Shown here piece after piece: positions 1 through 6,358 of a stretch of DNA of 13,384 nucleotides. Position 1 is the first letter of the stretch, and every line of letters starts with the position of its first letter. The position numbers and the translations under genes are program-made. The stretch is from VBCK01 sp036270655. Its GTDB lineage: Bacteria; Pseudomonadota; Gammaproteobacteria; Burkholderiales; Burkholderiaceae_F. The stretch lies in contig DATBCD010000092.1 in the NCBI GenBank assembly GCA_036270655.1, positions 1 through 13,384 on the forward strand. Reading direction: 5' to 3'. Under the pieces are notes generated by a model. That model saw nothing but the letters and a program-made list of their open reading frames with translations, was not told where the DNA came from and made no database searches.

Positions 1-157
1 CCACCGACACCTCCTTGCGCCTCAAATAGCCGGCAAACAGCCCCGCCAGCGACGGCGGCTCGATGGCCGAATACTCGTCACCCAGCTCCTGGTAGACCGC
101 CTGGCGGCTGCCAGGGTTCACCAGCACGACATCGATCTTCCCGCTGTTGGATGCCAT
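1..157 (-). CDS. B12-binding/radical SAM-type protein, N-terminal part only
   Basis: The gene is cut by the left window edge, so only the first 52 residues are visible. They read as a Rossmann-like beta strand (VVLVNPGSR, residues 10-18), then YQELGDEYSAIEPPSLAGLF and a YLRRK segment. This pattern is typical of the N-terminal cobalamin-binding half of B12-dependent radical SAM proteins, where A-I-E-P-P precedes a helix ending in Y-R. The radical SAM CxxxCxxC motif would lie outside the window and cannot be confirmed. Family members include methyltransferases and other enzymes acting on unactivated carbons, often in polysaccharide or lipid clusters. The ATG at 155-157 follows a GGGA ribosome-binding site and lies 12 nt after the stop of the upstream gene, so the two are probably co-transcribed. 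Inferred role: a late modification of a glycan made by this operon. Confidence 0.6.
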   Translation of the reverse strand, partial: MASNSGKIDVVLVNPGSRQAVYQELGDEYSAIEPPSLAGLFAGYLRRKEVSV

Positions 158-169
158 CGCAGTTCCCGC

Positions 170-1717
170 TCAGGCTTGCAGAGCCGGCACCGCGCCGGCG
201 GACTTGTCCGCCGTAGCGCCGGACGCGCCAGGGCCCGGCGCGAAGGCGGAGCAATCGTCCTCGATGCCGGGCCCGAAGTCCGCGCGCATCGTGCGTGCCG
301 CCATCCGCTCCTGCATCGTGGTGGCCACCTTGCGCAACAGCACGCGCATGAATCCCGCGCGTTCGCGCTCGCAGGGGGCCAGCCGTTCGTCCAGATACTC
401 GAAGTGGGCGATCGTGAAGCGATGGCTGAACCAGCCCAGGTACCAGAACCAGTCCGTGTAATAGATCCACGAGTTCTCGTTCATGGCGCGCACGTGGGTC
501 GGATCCTGCCAGGCCGTTCTGGCCTGCTCGTACGGAACCTCGATCGCCAGGATCCCGTTGTCGGCCAGCAGCTCCAGCGCGTTGGTCATCAGGGTCGGCA
601 GATCGCCCACGTGCTCGAGCACGTTGTTGGCATGGATCACGTCCAGGCATCCGGGCGCCAGCCCGACTTCGCCCAGCGTCGCCGATCGCAGCGTCATCGG
701 CAGCGCGATCTTGCGCGACAGATCCAGAATGACGTCCGGTTGGGTGCGTTCGAGCAGATCGACGTTGATCCATCCGGCCATATAGTCCTTGCCGCTGCCC
801 AGATTCATGCGTCGCACCGGCTCGACCCGCGCATCGCGCCGCGTGCGCGCGTGATCGCGCGCGACGGTGTTCAGGAAATCGACCAGTGGGCGCAACGACT
901 CGACCGGGTCGGCGGCCCGAAACCGCGCCATCCTGCGTTCCGCCTCGGCAAAGAAATCCGGTGACGACAGGGTGCGCGCCACGGCCGAGGCGACGGCGTC
1001 GCTGGGCACCCAGAACACGGCCGATTCGAATTCGGCCGGAATCGCGGTCTCGAACTTGCGCTCCGAGATCACCGGCGTGCCGAGCGACAGGCAATGCGAT
1101 ATGCGCGCCTGCTCGAGGCGGCCGGTCTCGTAGAAGTGCAGATTCAGCGCCGCCTTGGCCTGGACGATGATCTCGTCGCGCTCGGGCCCGTACAGTGCCT
1201 GGTCGAACAGCGCCACGCGCAGGCCGGTGGCTTCGATCTGTTCGATCAGGCGGCGGCGGCGCTCATTGAGCGACCCGAAGAACAGCAGGTCGAGCGGGCG
1301 GTCGGGCAGGGGCATCGACGAACGCCCGCTGCGCAGGTACGGCGCATCGAAGAAGTGAACGCACGGGCCGGCAAGCGGCGTCGCATAGGCGCGTTGATTG
1401 GCCGGGTCGTAATCGAAGCTTGGAAGCGATCCGAGCAGTTCAAGGTACGCCGGGGGCAGACTGGCGCCCTCGCGCCCGATCTGCTCAAGATTCAGGATCA
1501 CGCACGGGAACAGGTCCGCGAGCTTGCGATCGAATCCGTTGTGGGCCCCGAACACGATATTCAACCGGTCGTGGTACAGCCGGTTTTTCGAAAGCTGGCA
1601 GGCCACACCCAGCCGTGCCAGGTGATATCGCAGATAGCGGGCCTGGTCCAGGAAGCCCAGCGCATGGGCATGCCCTGGGCGCTGAATGATGCACAGATTG
1701 ACCGCAAGAGTGTTCAA
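170..1717 (-). CDS. Fused glycosyltransferase (CgeB-like) and SAM-dependent methyltransferase
   Basis: A 515-residue protein with two parts. Residues about 1-290 resemble bacterial CgeB-like glycosyltransferases: LLFFGSLNERR (144-154), a Y-G-x-E-R-D stretch (176-181), LNLHFYE (191-197) and a sugar-nucleotide-site-like region ARISHCLSLGTPVISE (204-219). Residues about 300-470 form a class I methyltransferase: a motif-I variant MNLGSGKDYMAGW (304-316), an acidic INVDL (317-321), CLDVIHANNVLEHV (357-370) and LLADNGILAIEVP (383-395). The last 40 residues are Ala/Gly/Pro-rich and look disordered. No ATG fits. The start is TTG at 1717, preceded by GGGGGAT a few bases upstream, and an in-frame stop not far above excludes a much longer protein. 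A single chain could both add and methylate a sugar. The acceptor is unknown. It lies in the putative sigma-28-driven glycosylation operon, 183 nt after the preceding gene. Confidence 0.8.
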   Translation of the reverse strand: MNTLAVNLCIIQRPGHAHALGFLDQARYLRYHLARLGVACQLSKNRLYHDRLNIVFGAHNGFDRKLADLFPCVILNLEQIGREGASLPPAYLELLGSLPSFDYDPANQRAYATPLAGPCVHFFDAPYLRSGRSSMPLPDRPLDLLFFGSLNERRRRLIEQIEATGLRVALFDQALYGPERDEIIVQAKAALNLHFYETGRLEQARISHCLSLGTPVISERKFETAIPAEFESAVFWVPSDAVASAVARTLSSPDFFAEAERRMARFRAADPVESLRPLVDFLNTVARDHARTRRDARVEPVRRMNLGSGKDYMAGWINVDLLERTQPDVILDLSRKIALPMTLRSATLGEVGLAPGCLDVIHANNVLEHVGDLPTLMTNALELLADNGILAIEVPYEQARTAWQDPTHVRAMNENSWIYYTDWFWYLGWFSHRFTIAHFEYLDERLAPCERERAGFMRVLLRKVATTMQERMAARTMRADFGPGIEDDCSAFAPGPGASGATADKSAGAVPALQA

Positions 1718-1757
1718 TGAATCCCCCGGGATTCGTGCGGCGGTTTGGGTCTGTGAA

Positions 1758-1773
1758 CGCCGCCAAGGCGGCG
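1758..1773. repeat. Perfect inverted repeat between two glycosyltransferase genes
   Basis: CGCCGCC-AA-GGCGGCG forms a 7-bp GC stem about a tiny loop. It lies in the 183-nt gap (1718-1900) between two minus-strand genes of the glycosylation operon. There is no T-run, so it is not a classic intrinsic terminator. It could be an mRNA-stabilising or attenuating hairpin that sets different levels for the two downstream genes. I see no convincing promoter or gene in the rest of the gap. Confidence 0.4.
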
Positions 1774-1900
1774 CTCAACGCCTGGTCTCGGGCCGCAGAC
1801 CGAGCCAGTTGGGTCGATGCTAAGTCCGCGGGGCGCCGGGCGATTGGGCAAAATGTCGCCACAATGGCGGTCAATCAACGACTGCCGGCGCCCGCCCGGA

Positions 1901-2746
1901 TCAGGCCGCGGCCCGGTCGGGCGGAATCGCTCCGATCAGCGCGTTGATCAGCTGTGCCTGGCTCTGGACCACCTGGCTGATCTGTGCGATGGCTTTGCCT
2001 TGATTGTCGATGCGGACCTTCTGCTCGGCGATCATCTGCAACAGGCCCTCGCGCGTGTGATCCAGGAAAGCGGCCAGATTCTCGCCCTCGTAGTCGTCGA
2101 ACTGCTCCCCGTGGTCCATGCCGGTGAACGAACGGCTGTTCTGTCCGACGCGCCCGATGTGCTGCACGTAGGAGCGGGGCGTCACTCGAATCGGCACGCC
2201 GCGCCGGGTCAGATACGCGCTCCAGTCCCAGTCGAACTTGCGCGACGCCGGGACGTGGCGAAGCACGTCCGCCAGCAGGCCGTGTTCCCATAAGGTGCCC
2301 GCCGCTCCGACGCTGCGCTTGATCAGGAATTCGCCGTCTGTTCCGATCGTCGGGTGCGACGCTGCATTGAACAGGCTGACCAGCCGCGGACCGGGGCACG
2401 CCCGGCTCGCCTCGATGATCCGCAGGCAGCGGTCGACCAGGCGGCGCGAGGCCAGCAGGTCGGCGTCCAGATTCAGGAGGTATCCTGATCCGTTTTCGAC
2501 GAAATGCCGGAACAGGCGATGCATCGCGTAGTCGGCGCCCCCCGAATTCTGGCCGGCCCTGAGCACGGTCGCCTGCGGGAACAGGCGCTGCAGGAAGGCG
2601 ACGTCGAATTCCTGCGAGCAGTCGTCCAGCACCCACAGTTGCGCCTGCTCCAGCCGATCGACCTGCGCCAGGGACTTCGCGACGGCCTCCAGCATCGCCC
2701 GGCGGTTGAAAGTCGTGATGCCAATGGTCAGGGCGGGCTGGCTCAT
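1901..2746 (-). CDS. Family 2-like (GT-A) glycosyltransferase with C-terminal helical tail
   Basis: A 281-residue protein using the ATG at 2744-2746. The N-terminus carries the GT-A beginning TIGITTFNR (7-15), then VLDDCS (39-44), a Q-N-S-G-G nucleotide-site loop (66-70) and the DxD-type metal motif LNLDADLL (91-98). D-W-D-W (172-175) and HIGRVGQNS (196-204) sit where GT2 enzymes keep catalytic and acceptor-site residues. From about residue 221 to the end the protein becomes a long amphipathic helix rich in Gln and Ile (for example IAQISQVVQSQAQLINAL, 253-270), suggesting a coiled coil or partner-binding tail. In-frame upstream starts near 2779 lack a ribosome site, whereas the chosen ATG follows GGGGAT. 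The gene begins 25 nt after the O-GlcNAc transferase-like gene stops, so the two are likely one transcript. The donor and acceptor sugars cannot be told from sequence. Confidence 0.85.
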   Translation of the reverse strand: MSQPALTIGITTFNRRAMLEAVAKSLAQVDRLEQAQLWVLDDCSQEFDVAFLQRLFPQATVLRAGQNSGGADYAMHRLFRHFVENGSGYLLNLDADLLASRRLVDRCLRIIEASRACPGPRLVSLFNAASHPTIGTDGEFLIKRSVGAAGTLWEHGLLADVLRHVPASRKFDWDWSAYLTRRGVPIRVTPRSYVQHIGRVGQNSRSFTGMDHGEQFDDYEGENLAAFLDHTREGLLQMIAEQKVRIDNQGKAIAQISQVVQSQAQLINALIGAIPPDRAAA

Positions 2747-2771
2747 CGGTGCGATCCCCGGTTCCGGATGG

Positions 2772-4712
2772 TCAGGCATTGGGCGCCGCGGGCGCCGCCG
2801 GGAGGTGATCGGGCGGCAGGCCGCGCACATGCCGATCGTGCATTTGCGCGATCAGCGACTCGAAGTCGCGCGTGTAGCCGGCGCTGTCGAACAGGGCGCA
2901 TTGCTCGCGACAATCCGCCACGCGCTGCTTGAGCGCATCGAGGCGGTCCGGCTCCCGGGCCAGGGCGTGCGCGGCCGATTCGTACCGTTGCAGATCAGGC
3001 ACGATCAACTCCGGCAACTGCGCCGCCTGCAGGATGCTGGCGGCGACGCGCGATACGAAAGTCTCGCCCGGGCAGGTGATCAGCGGAACGCCGGCCCACA
3101 GCGCGTCACTGGCCGTGGTGTGGGCGCATACGGGAGCCGTGTCCAGCACCAGGTCGGCCAGCCGCAGTCGGGCCAGGTGGGCTGTCTGATCGACTGCAGA
3201 CGCCCACACGAGGCGGTCGGCCGCGACGCCGCGCTGCTGCGCCTGCGCCACCAGGTTGCGGCGAGCCTGCGCGCTGGATTCATAAAGCCACAGAACGCTG
3301 CCCTCGACCCGCTGCAGCAGCCGGCACCAGATGTCGAACATCTCGGCGGTGATCTTGTACGGGTTGTTGAAGCTGCAAAAAACGAAACCCTGCTCCGGCA
3401 GCCCGCACTCGCTCCGGGCCGGACGAGCAGCGATCAGGCGGCTGCGGTCGTTCGGCTGATAGCAGGCCGGCATCTGGGCGATTGCCTCCGAGTAATCCGG
3501 CGCGTGCTCCAGGGGCGTGACGATGCGGTCGCCCACGATGTAGTCGTAGAACGGCGCGCCCAGTGTTCCGGGATAGCCCAGGTAGTTCACCTGGACGGGG
3601 CTGGGCCGCAACGCCAGCACCGCGTTGCGGGCGCCCAGCGTGTAGCCCTTCAGATCGAACAGGACGTCGATGCCGTCGGCGCGGATCCGCTCGGCCAGCG
3701 CCAGGTCCGGCATCTGGCGCGCGTCCACGAAGCGGTCGACCGCCCGCTGGATGCGCCGGCGCGCGGCCGAACCGTCGTCGATTCCGTACGAGTAGGCCAC
3801 GACTTCGAAGCGCTCGCGATCGTGAAGCTCGAATATCTGGCTCAGCAGATAGGCGGTGGCGTGCGCGTGGAAGTCGCACGAAAGGTAGCCCAGGCGGATA
3901 CGCCCGGGCGGGCCGCGCCGCACCGGATCTGCCAGCGGCTCGATCTCGCCGAAAATGCGCCGCGCGTAGCGTTGCGCGGCCGACAGCTGCTGGCGCCGCG
4001 TCGAGGGCATCGCCAGCAATTGAAACGGCTGGGGCGAACCGTCCCCGCGGTCGATCAGGCTCATCAACTGCGCCGCATCGGCCTGCACCTGGTCCCAGCG
4101 GCATGCGTGCAGCGCTTCGTACGCCATGGCGGACGTCATATCGACCACGTTGCCGCCGATCTGCGCGGCGGTCTTGAAGCATTCGCGCGCCTCCTCGTGC
4201 ATCTTGAGGCGCTGAAACGCGTTGCCCAGCTGGACGTGCGCCGGCATATAGTCGGCTTTGCGCGAAAGCGCCGCCAGGTAACAGCCGCTTGCTTCCTGAA
4301 ACCGCTCCAGGCTGTGCAAGGCCAGGCCGAGCTGGAAGTGCGGCTTGTGATCCTTCAGGCGGTCCAGGTCGCGCCCCTCGAACAGCGCGACCGTCTCGCC
4401 GTGGCGATTGGCCAGGTACAGGCACTCGGCCGCGACGCACAGGGCCAGCTCCGAATCGGGCGCGAGACTGGAGCCGCGCCGGGCTGCTTCGGCGCCGCGC
4501 TCGAATTCCCCGGACCGGACGCGCGCGTGTGCCAGATTCAACCAGTACACCGGATCGCCCGCGTTGCAGGCCAGAGCCCGCTCGAACGCGTCGGCCGCCG
4601 CTTTCCATTGCTCCAGGTCGGCCAGCGCCAGGCCGATCTGATAATCGGCCTGTCCGGGGGGCGCCGCGCGGCGCTGCGCCGATCGAGCTGCCGGCTGAGC
4701 GAGCCGTTGCAT
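2772..4712 (-). CDS. TPR/SPINDLY-type O-GlcNAc transferase-like protein (GT41)
   Basis: A 646-residue protein. Residues about 21-190 form roughly five tetratricopeptide repeats (for example YQIGLALADLEQWKAAADAF). Residues about 270-632 form a GT41 catalytic region. Seen are the HATAYL segment with His284 at the position of human OGT His498, LGYPGTLGAPFYDYI (378-392), SFNNPYKIT with Lys453 at the OGT Lys842 position, HTTASDALWAGVPLIT (531-546) and PGETFVSRVAAS (548-559). All expected catalytic landmarks are intact. Family members transfer a sugar, often GlcNAc, to Ser/Thr of proteins, and several bacterial ones act on flagellin. The start is the ATG at 4710-4712 with AAGGAG (4723-4728) 10 nt upstream. 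A GTG eight codons earlier (4734-4736) would lie at the predicted transcription start, too early to be used. It is the first gene of the glycosylation operon. Flagellin as target is an inference from the sigma-28 promoter and neighbours. Confidence 0.88.
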   Translation of the reverse strand: MQRLAQPAARSAQRRAAPPGQADYQIGLALADLEQWKAAADAFERALACNAGDPVYWLNLAHARVRSGEFERGAEAARRGSSLAPDSELALCVAAECLYLANRHGETVALFEGRDLDRLKDHKPHFQLGLALHSLERFQEASGCYLAALSRKADYMPAHVQLGNAFQRLKMHEEARECFKTAAQIGGNVVDMTSAMAYEALHACRWDQVQADAAQLMSLIDRGDGSPQPFQLLAMPSTRRQQLSAAQRYARRIFGEIEPLADPVRRGPPGRIRLGYLSCDFHAHATAYLLSQIFELHDRERFEVVAYSYGIDDGSAARRRIQRAVDRFVDARQMPDLALAERIRADGIDVLFDLKGYTLGARNAVLALRPSPVQVNYLGYPGTLGAPFYDYIVGDRIVTPLEHAPDYSEAIAQMPACYQPNDRSRLIAARPARSECGLPEQGFVFCSFNNPYKITAEMFDIWCRLLQRVEGSVLWLYESSAQARRNLVAQAQQRGVAADRLVWASAVDQTAHLARLRLADLVLDTAPVCAHTTASDALWAGVPLITCPGETFVSRVAASILQAAQLPELIVPDLQRYESAAHALAREPDRLDALKQRVADCREQCALFDSAGYTRDFESLIAQMHDRHVRGLPPDHLPAAPAAPNA

Positions 4713-4722
4713 CGGGGGAAAT

Positions 4723-4728
4723 CTCCTT
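4723..4728 (-). promoter_or_regulatory. Ribosome-binding site deciding the start of the SPINDLY-type gene
   Basis: On the minus strand AAGGAG stands 10 nt before the ATG at 4710-4712. It selects this start over the in-frame GTG at 4734-4736, which has no such site and falls at the predicted transcript start. Confidence 0.7.
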
Positions 4729-4740
4729 AAGGACACCGCC

Positions 4741-4767
4741 CGATCGGCGCGGCGTGCGAGAACTTTA
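4741..4767 (-). promoter_or_regulatory. Sigma-28 (FliA) promoter of the glycosylation operon
   Basis: Read on the minus strand: -35 TAAAGTTC (4767-4760), an 11-nt spacer, then -10 GCCGATCG (4748-4741). The enterobacterial sigma-28 consensus is TAAAGTTT-N11-GCCGATAA, so this matches 7 of 8 and 6 of 8 positions with exact spacing. Transcription would begin near 4734, giving a leader of about 22 nt that just includes the AAGGAG site of the O-GlcNAc transferase-like gene. FliA, the predicted user, is encoded in this window. Confidence 0.8.
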
Positions 4768-4772
4768 GGTCA

Positions 4773-4838
4773 GCCCGGCCGGGCCGAGGCTTGGAAAAGC
4801 ACATCGATCCGGAAGCAATTGGGTGCGGCGCGCGCCGC
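4773..4838. repeat. Palindromes in the divergent region upstream of the glycosylation operon and ycgR-like gene
   Basis: Two perfect palindromes lie between the minus-strand promoter and the plus-strand PilZ gene: GCCCGGCCGGGC at 4773-4784, directly upstream of the predicted -35 element, and GCGGCGCGCGCCGC at 4825-4838. The second sits inside a looser dyad flanked by CAATT (about 4817) and AATTG (about 4855). They could be operator sites. In DNA this GC-rich, short palindromes also arise by chance. No convincing promoter for the plus-strand gene was seen here. Confidence 0.3.
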
Positions 4839-4941
4839 TGGCGCCGCCGGGCGAATTGGTCCGCCATGACGGTCCAGTTTGCGGTTTAGCGCGCTGCAGG
4901 GGCGTGATCTACTGAGGGACCGATATCGCGTTCGCTCACCC

Positions 4942-5700
4942 ATGGACACCACCCCGTTTCCGGAGCCCGCAGCGCCGGAGCTTGAGCGCTACTGGCTGTA
5001 CTCCAAGTTCGAAATCGACGCGTTGATCGCACGCCTGTGCGATGAGCGCGTGCCGATGACCGTCTACTGGGGCCGCGACGGCGGGTTTGCGGTGACCCAG
5101 ATCATGAAGGTGGACGCGGTACTCAACGAAGTGCATTTCGACCTGCCAAGCCAGCCTCTGCAGCAGTCGCAGTTGCTCGACGCCGTCGAGCTCGTATGCG
5201 TGGCCTTCATCGAAAGCGTCAAGCTGCAGTTCGCGATCGAGGCGCCGCGGCGCTCGTCCAACGCCGGTTTCCCGACGTTTGTTTCCGCCTTGCCCGACCG
5301 GGTCCTGCGCCTTCAGCGCCGCGAGTATTACCGCGTCCGCACCCCGGAAAGCCTGTCGGCCAGCTGCCTGGTTCCATACTCGGGCGACCAGGCCCAGTAC
5401 GAGTCGCTGCGGGTGCTTGACGTGAGCGTCGGGGGCCTTGCCATGCTGGCCTATCCGCGCCACTTCGATCCCAGCGCCGTGAACGTCATCGACCGCTGCT
5501 ACCTGGATCTGCCGGGAGTGGGCACGGTGACGGTGCGCATGCGGGTCGCGCATCTCGCAACGTCGGCGGACGGTGAATCACGCCGGTGCGGATGCGAGTT
5601 CGTCGATCTGTCGCCGCAGGCGCGGATGATGTTGCAGCGCTACGTGCACAAGCTCGATGTCGAGCAGCGGCATCGCCACGGCCCATACAAGGTCGCCTGA
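4942..5700 (+). CDS. ycgR: YcgR-type flagellar brake, c-di-GMP-binding PilZ protein
   Basis: A 252-residue protein, close to the 244 of E. coli YcgR. The N-terminal half (about 15-120) fits the YcgR/PilZN domain, with YSKFEIDALIARLCDERVPM near its beginning. A PilZ domain follows, with the c-di-GMP motif RxxxR visible in LQRREYYRVRTP and the second motif DVSVGGLAML ([D/N]-x-S-x-x-G). Both parts of the ligand site are therefore present. When c-di-GMP is bound, YcgR family members act at the flagellar motor to slow or bias rotation. The ATG at 4942 gives the family length. The frame stays open upstream to a TTG at 4879, but the added residues look non-native. A GAGGGA at 4914-4919 is too far (about 23 nt) to be a normal ribosome site, so initiation may be weak. 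The gene converges with the unrecognised gene at 5752-6201. Confidence 0.87.
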   Translation: MDTTPFPEPAAPELERYWLYSKFEIDALIARLCDERVPMTVYWGRDGGFAVTQIMKVDAVLNEVHFDLPSQPLQQSQLLDAVELVCVAFIESVKLQFAIEAPRRSSNAGFPTFVSALPDRVLRLQRREYYRVRTPESLSASCLVPYSGDQAQYESLRVLDVSVGGLAMLAYPRHFDPSAVNVIDRCYLDLPGVGTVTVRMRVAHLATSADGESRRCGCEFVDLSPQARMMLQRYVHKLDVEQRHRHGPYKVA

Positions 5701-5708
5701 CTGTCTGG

Positions 5709-5724
5709 CGGCCGGTACCGGCCG
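5709..5724. repeat. 16-bp perfect palindrome between convergent genes
   Basis: CGGCCGGTACCGGCCG is self-complementary over all 16 bases and starts 8 nt after the ycgR stop, before the convergent gene ending at 5752. As RNA it folds to a 6-bp all-GC stem with a GTAC loop in either direction. This could serve as a bidirectional 3' end or stability element, although no T-run follows it. Confidence 0.45.
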
Positions 5725-5751
5725 ATTCGGGAGTGCCTTGACAGGCCGCGG

Positions 5752-6201
5752 CTAGCGGTCTGAAGGAGTTGTGCCGGGCGCAGGTTGCAGTGCGGCCGAT
5801 TCCCCGGCCGGATACAGCTCGTTCCAGGCGCGTTCGTATTGCTCGCCGGTCCCGATCCACGCAACGGTCCCTACCGAAAGGGCTGCCGTGTACAGGGCGG
5901 CGATCCGCTCGCCCAGGCCATCGCGGGTGCGGATCCGCGCAGCCGCCAGCAGGTGAGGGTGGCCTTCCGCGTAGACGCGGGCCACTACCCGCATGCCGGA
6001 GGCGTAAGGAAGCAGTGATTCGGGCAGGCCGGCGACGCCGCGGCGGCCGTCGCGACGCCGCTCCGAGGTGTCCTCGAACCAGACGAACAGATCGGAACTG
6101 CCGGCGGGTGCGCTGCTGCTCGTGGTGGCCAGCCGGGTGTGTTCGGACAGAGGCCGCGTTGCATGTTCAGCCAGGCGGCGCACCAGTTCGGTTCGTGTCA
6201 T
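5752..6201 (-). CDS. Hypothetical protein beside the flagellar operon
   Basis: I do not recognise this 149-residue protein. It begins MTRTELVRRLAEHATRPLSE, a likely helix, followed by a Ser/Ala-rich linker (about 25-36). A more ordered core has DLFVWFED (37-44), MRVVARVYAEG (70-80) and LLAAARIRTRDGLGERIAAL (84-103), then a moderately hydrophobic stretch GTVAWIGTG (111-119) and W126. The last 20 residues are low-complexity. There is no signal peptide or clear membrane segment. The ATG at 6199-6201 lacks a good ribosome site. A TTG four codons earlier (6211-6213) follows AGGGAG at better spacing and may be the true start. The gene is divergent from flhB and convergent with ycgR, and a weak sigma-28-like site lies upstream, so a motility-linked role is possible but unproven. 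Confidence 0.55.
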   Translation of the reverse strand: MTRTELVRRLAEHATRPLSEHTRLATTSSSAPAGSSDLFVWFEDTSERRRDGRRGVAGLPESLLPYASGMRVVARVYAEGHPHLLAAARIRTRDGLGERIAALYTAALSVGTVAWIGTGEQYERAWNELYPAGESAALQPAPGTTPSDR

Positions 6202-6232
6202 GGTCGGGCTCAAAAAGTCGGTCTCCCTCGTT

Positions 6233-6258
6233 CGATCGGCCGGCGAAGGGCGTGTCTT
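6233..6258 (-). promoter_or_regulatory. Weak sigma-28-like site before the hypothetical gene
   Basis: On the minus strand, TCAAG followed by a 12- to 13-nt spacer leads to GCCGATCG (6240-6233). The -10 is good (the same octamer as in the glycosylation operon promoter), but the -35 is poor (about 4 of 8) and the spacing is off by at least one base. It is in the right place and orientation for the gene ending at 5752. Confidence 0.25.
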
Positions 6259-6325
6259 GAGCGATGCCCGCAATCGCCGCACAATTCGCGTGATCCACGG
6301 GCCGGGGCCGGATCGCCTACAGGCC

Positions 6326-6352
6326 TAAAGTGCGGCGCGAGTCGGCCGATAT
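6326..6352 (+). promoter_or_regulatory. Sigma-28 (FliA) promoter of the flhB-flhA-flhF-flhG-fliA operon
   Basis: The -35 element is TAAAGTGC (6326-6333), followed by an 11-nt spacer and the -10 GCCGATAT (6345-6352). This matches 6 of 8 and 7 of 8 consensus positions with the exact sigma-28 spacing. Transcription would start near 6359, leaving a leader of about 83 nt before flhB. The operon contains fliA, so this site would let FliA amplify its own synthesis. An additional promoter used by the master regulator may exist but was not recognised. Confidence 0.8.
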
Positions 6353-6358
6353 TTGATC

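Noticed and set aside
2706..4730. A 674-codon open frame on the plus strand
   Set aside because: It lies antisense to the SPINDLY-type gene, has no recognisable motif, and is the usual stop-free shadow of a high-GC gene. The minus strand shows clear GT41 catalytic motifs.
4918..4926. GACCGATAT as a sigma-28 -10 element for ycgR
   Set aside because: There is no TAAA-like -35 at 11 nt, and the predicted start would leave a leader of under 10 nt. Too weak to report as a promoter.
5721..5728. GCCGATTC as a sigma-28 -10 element after ycgR
   Set aside because: The region 11 nt upstream has no -35 match, and there is no plus-strand gene close downstream. The match comes from the palindrome.
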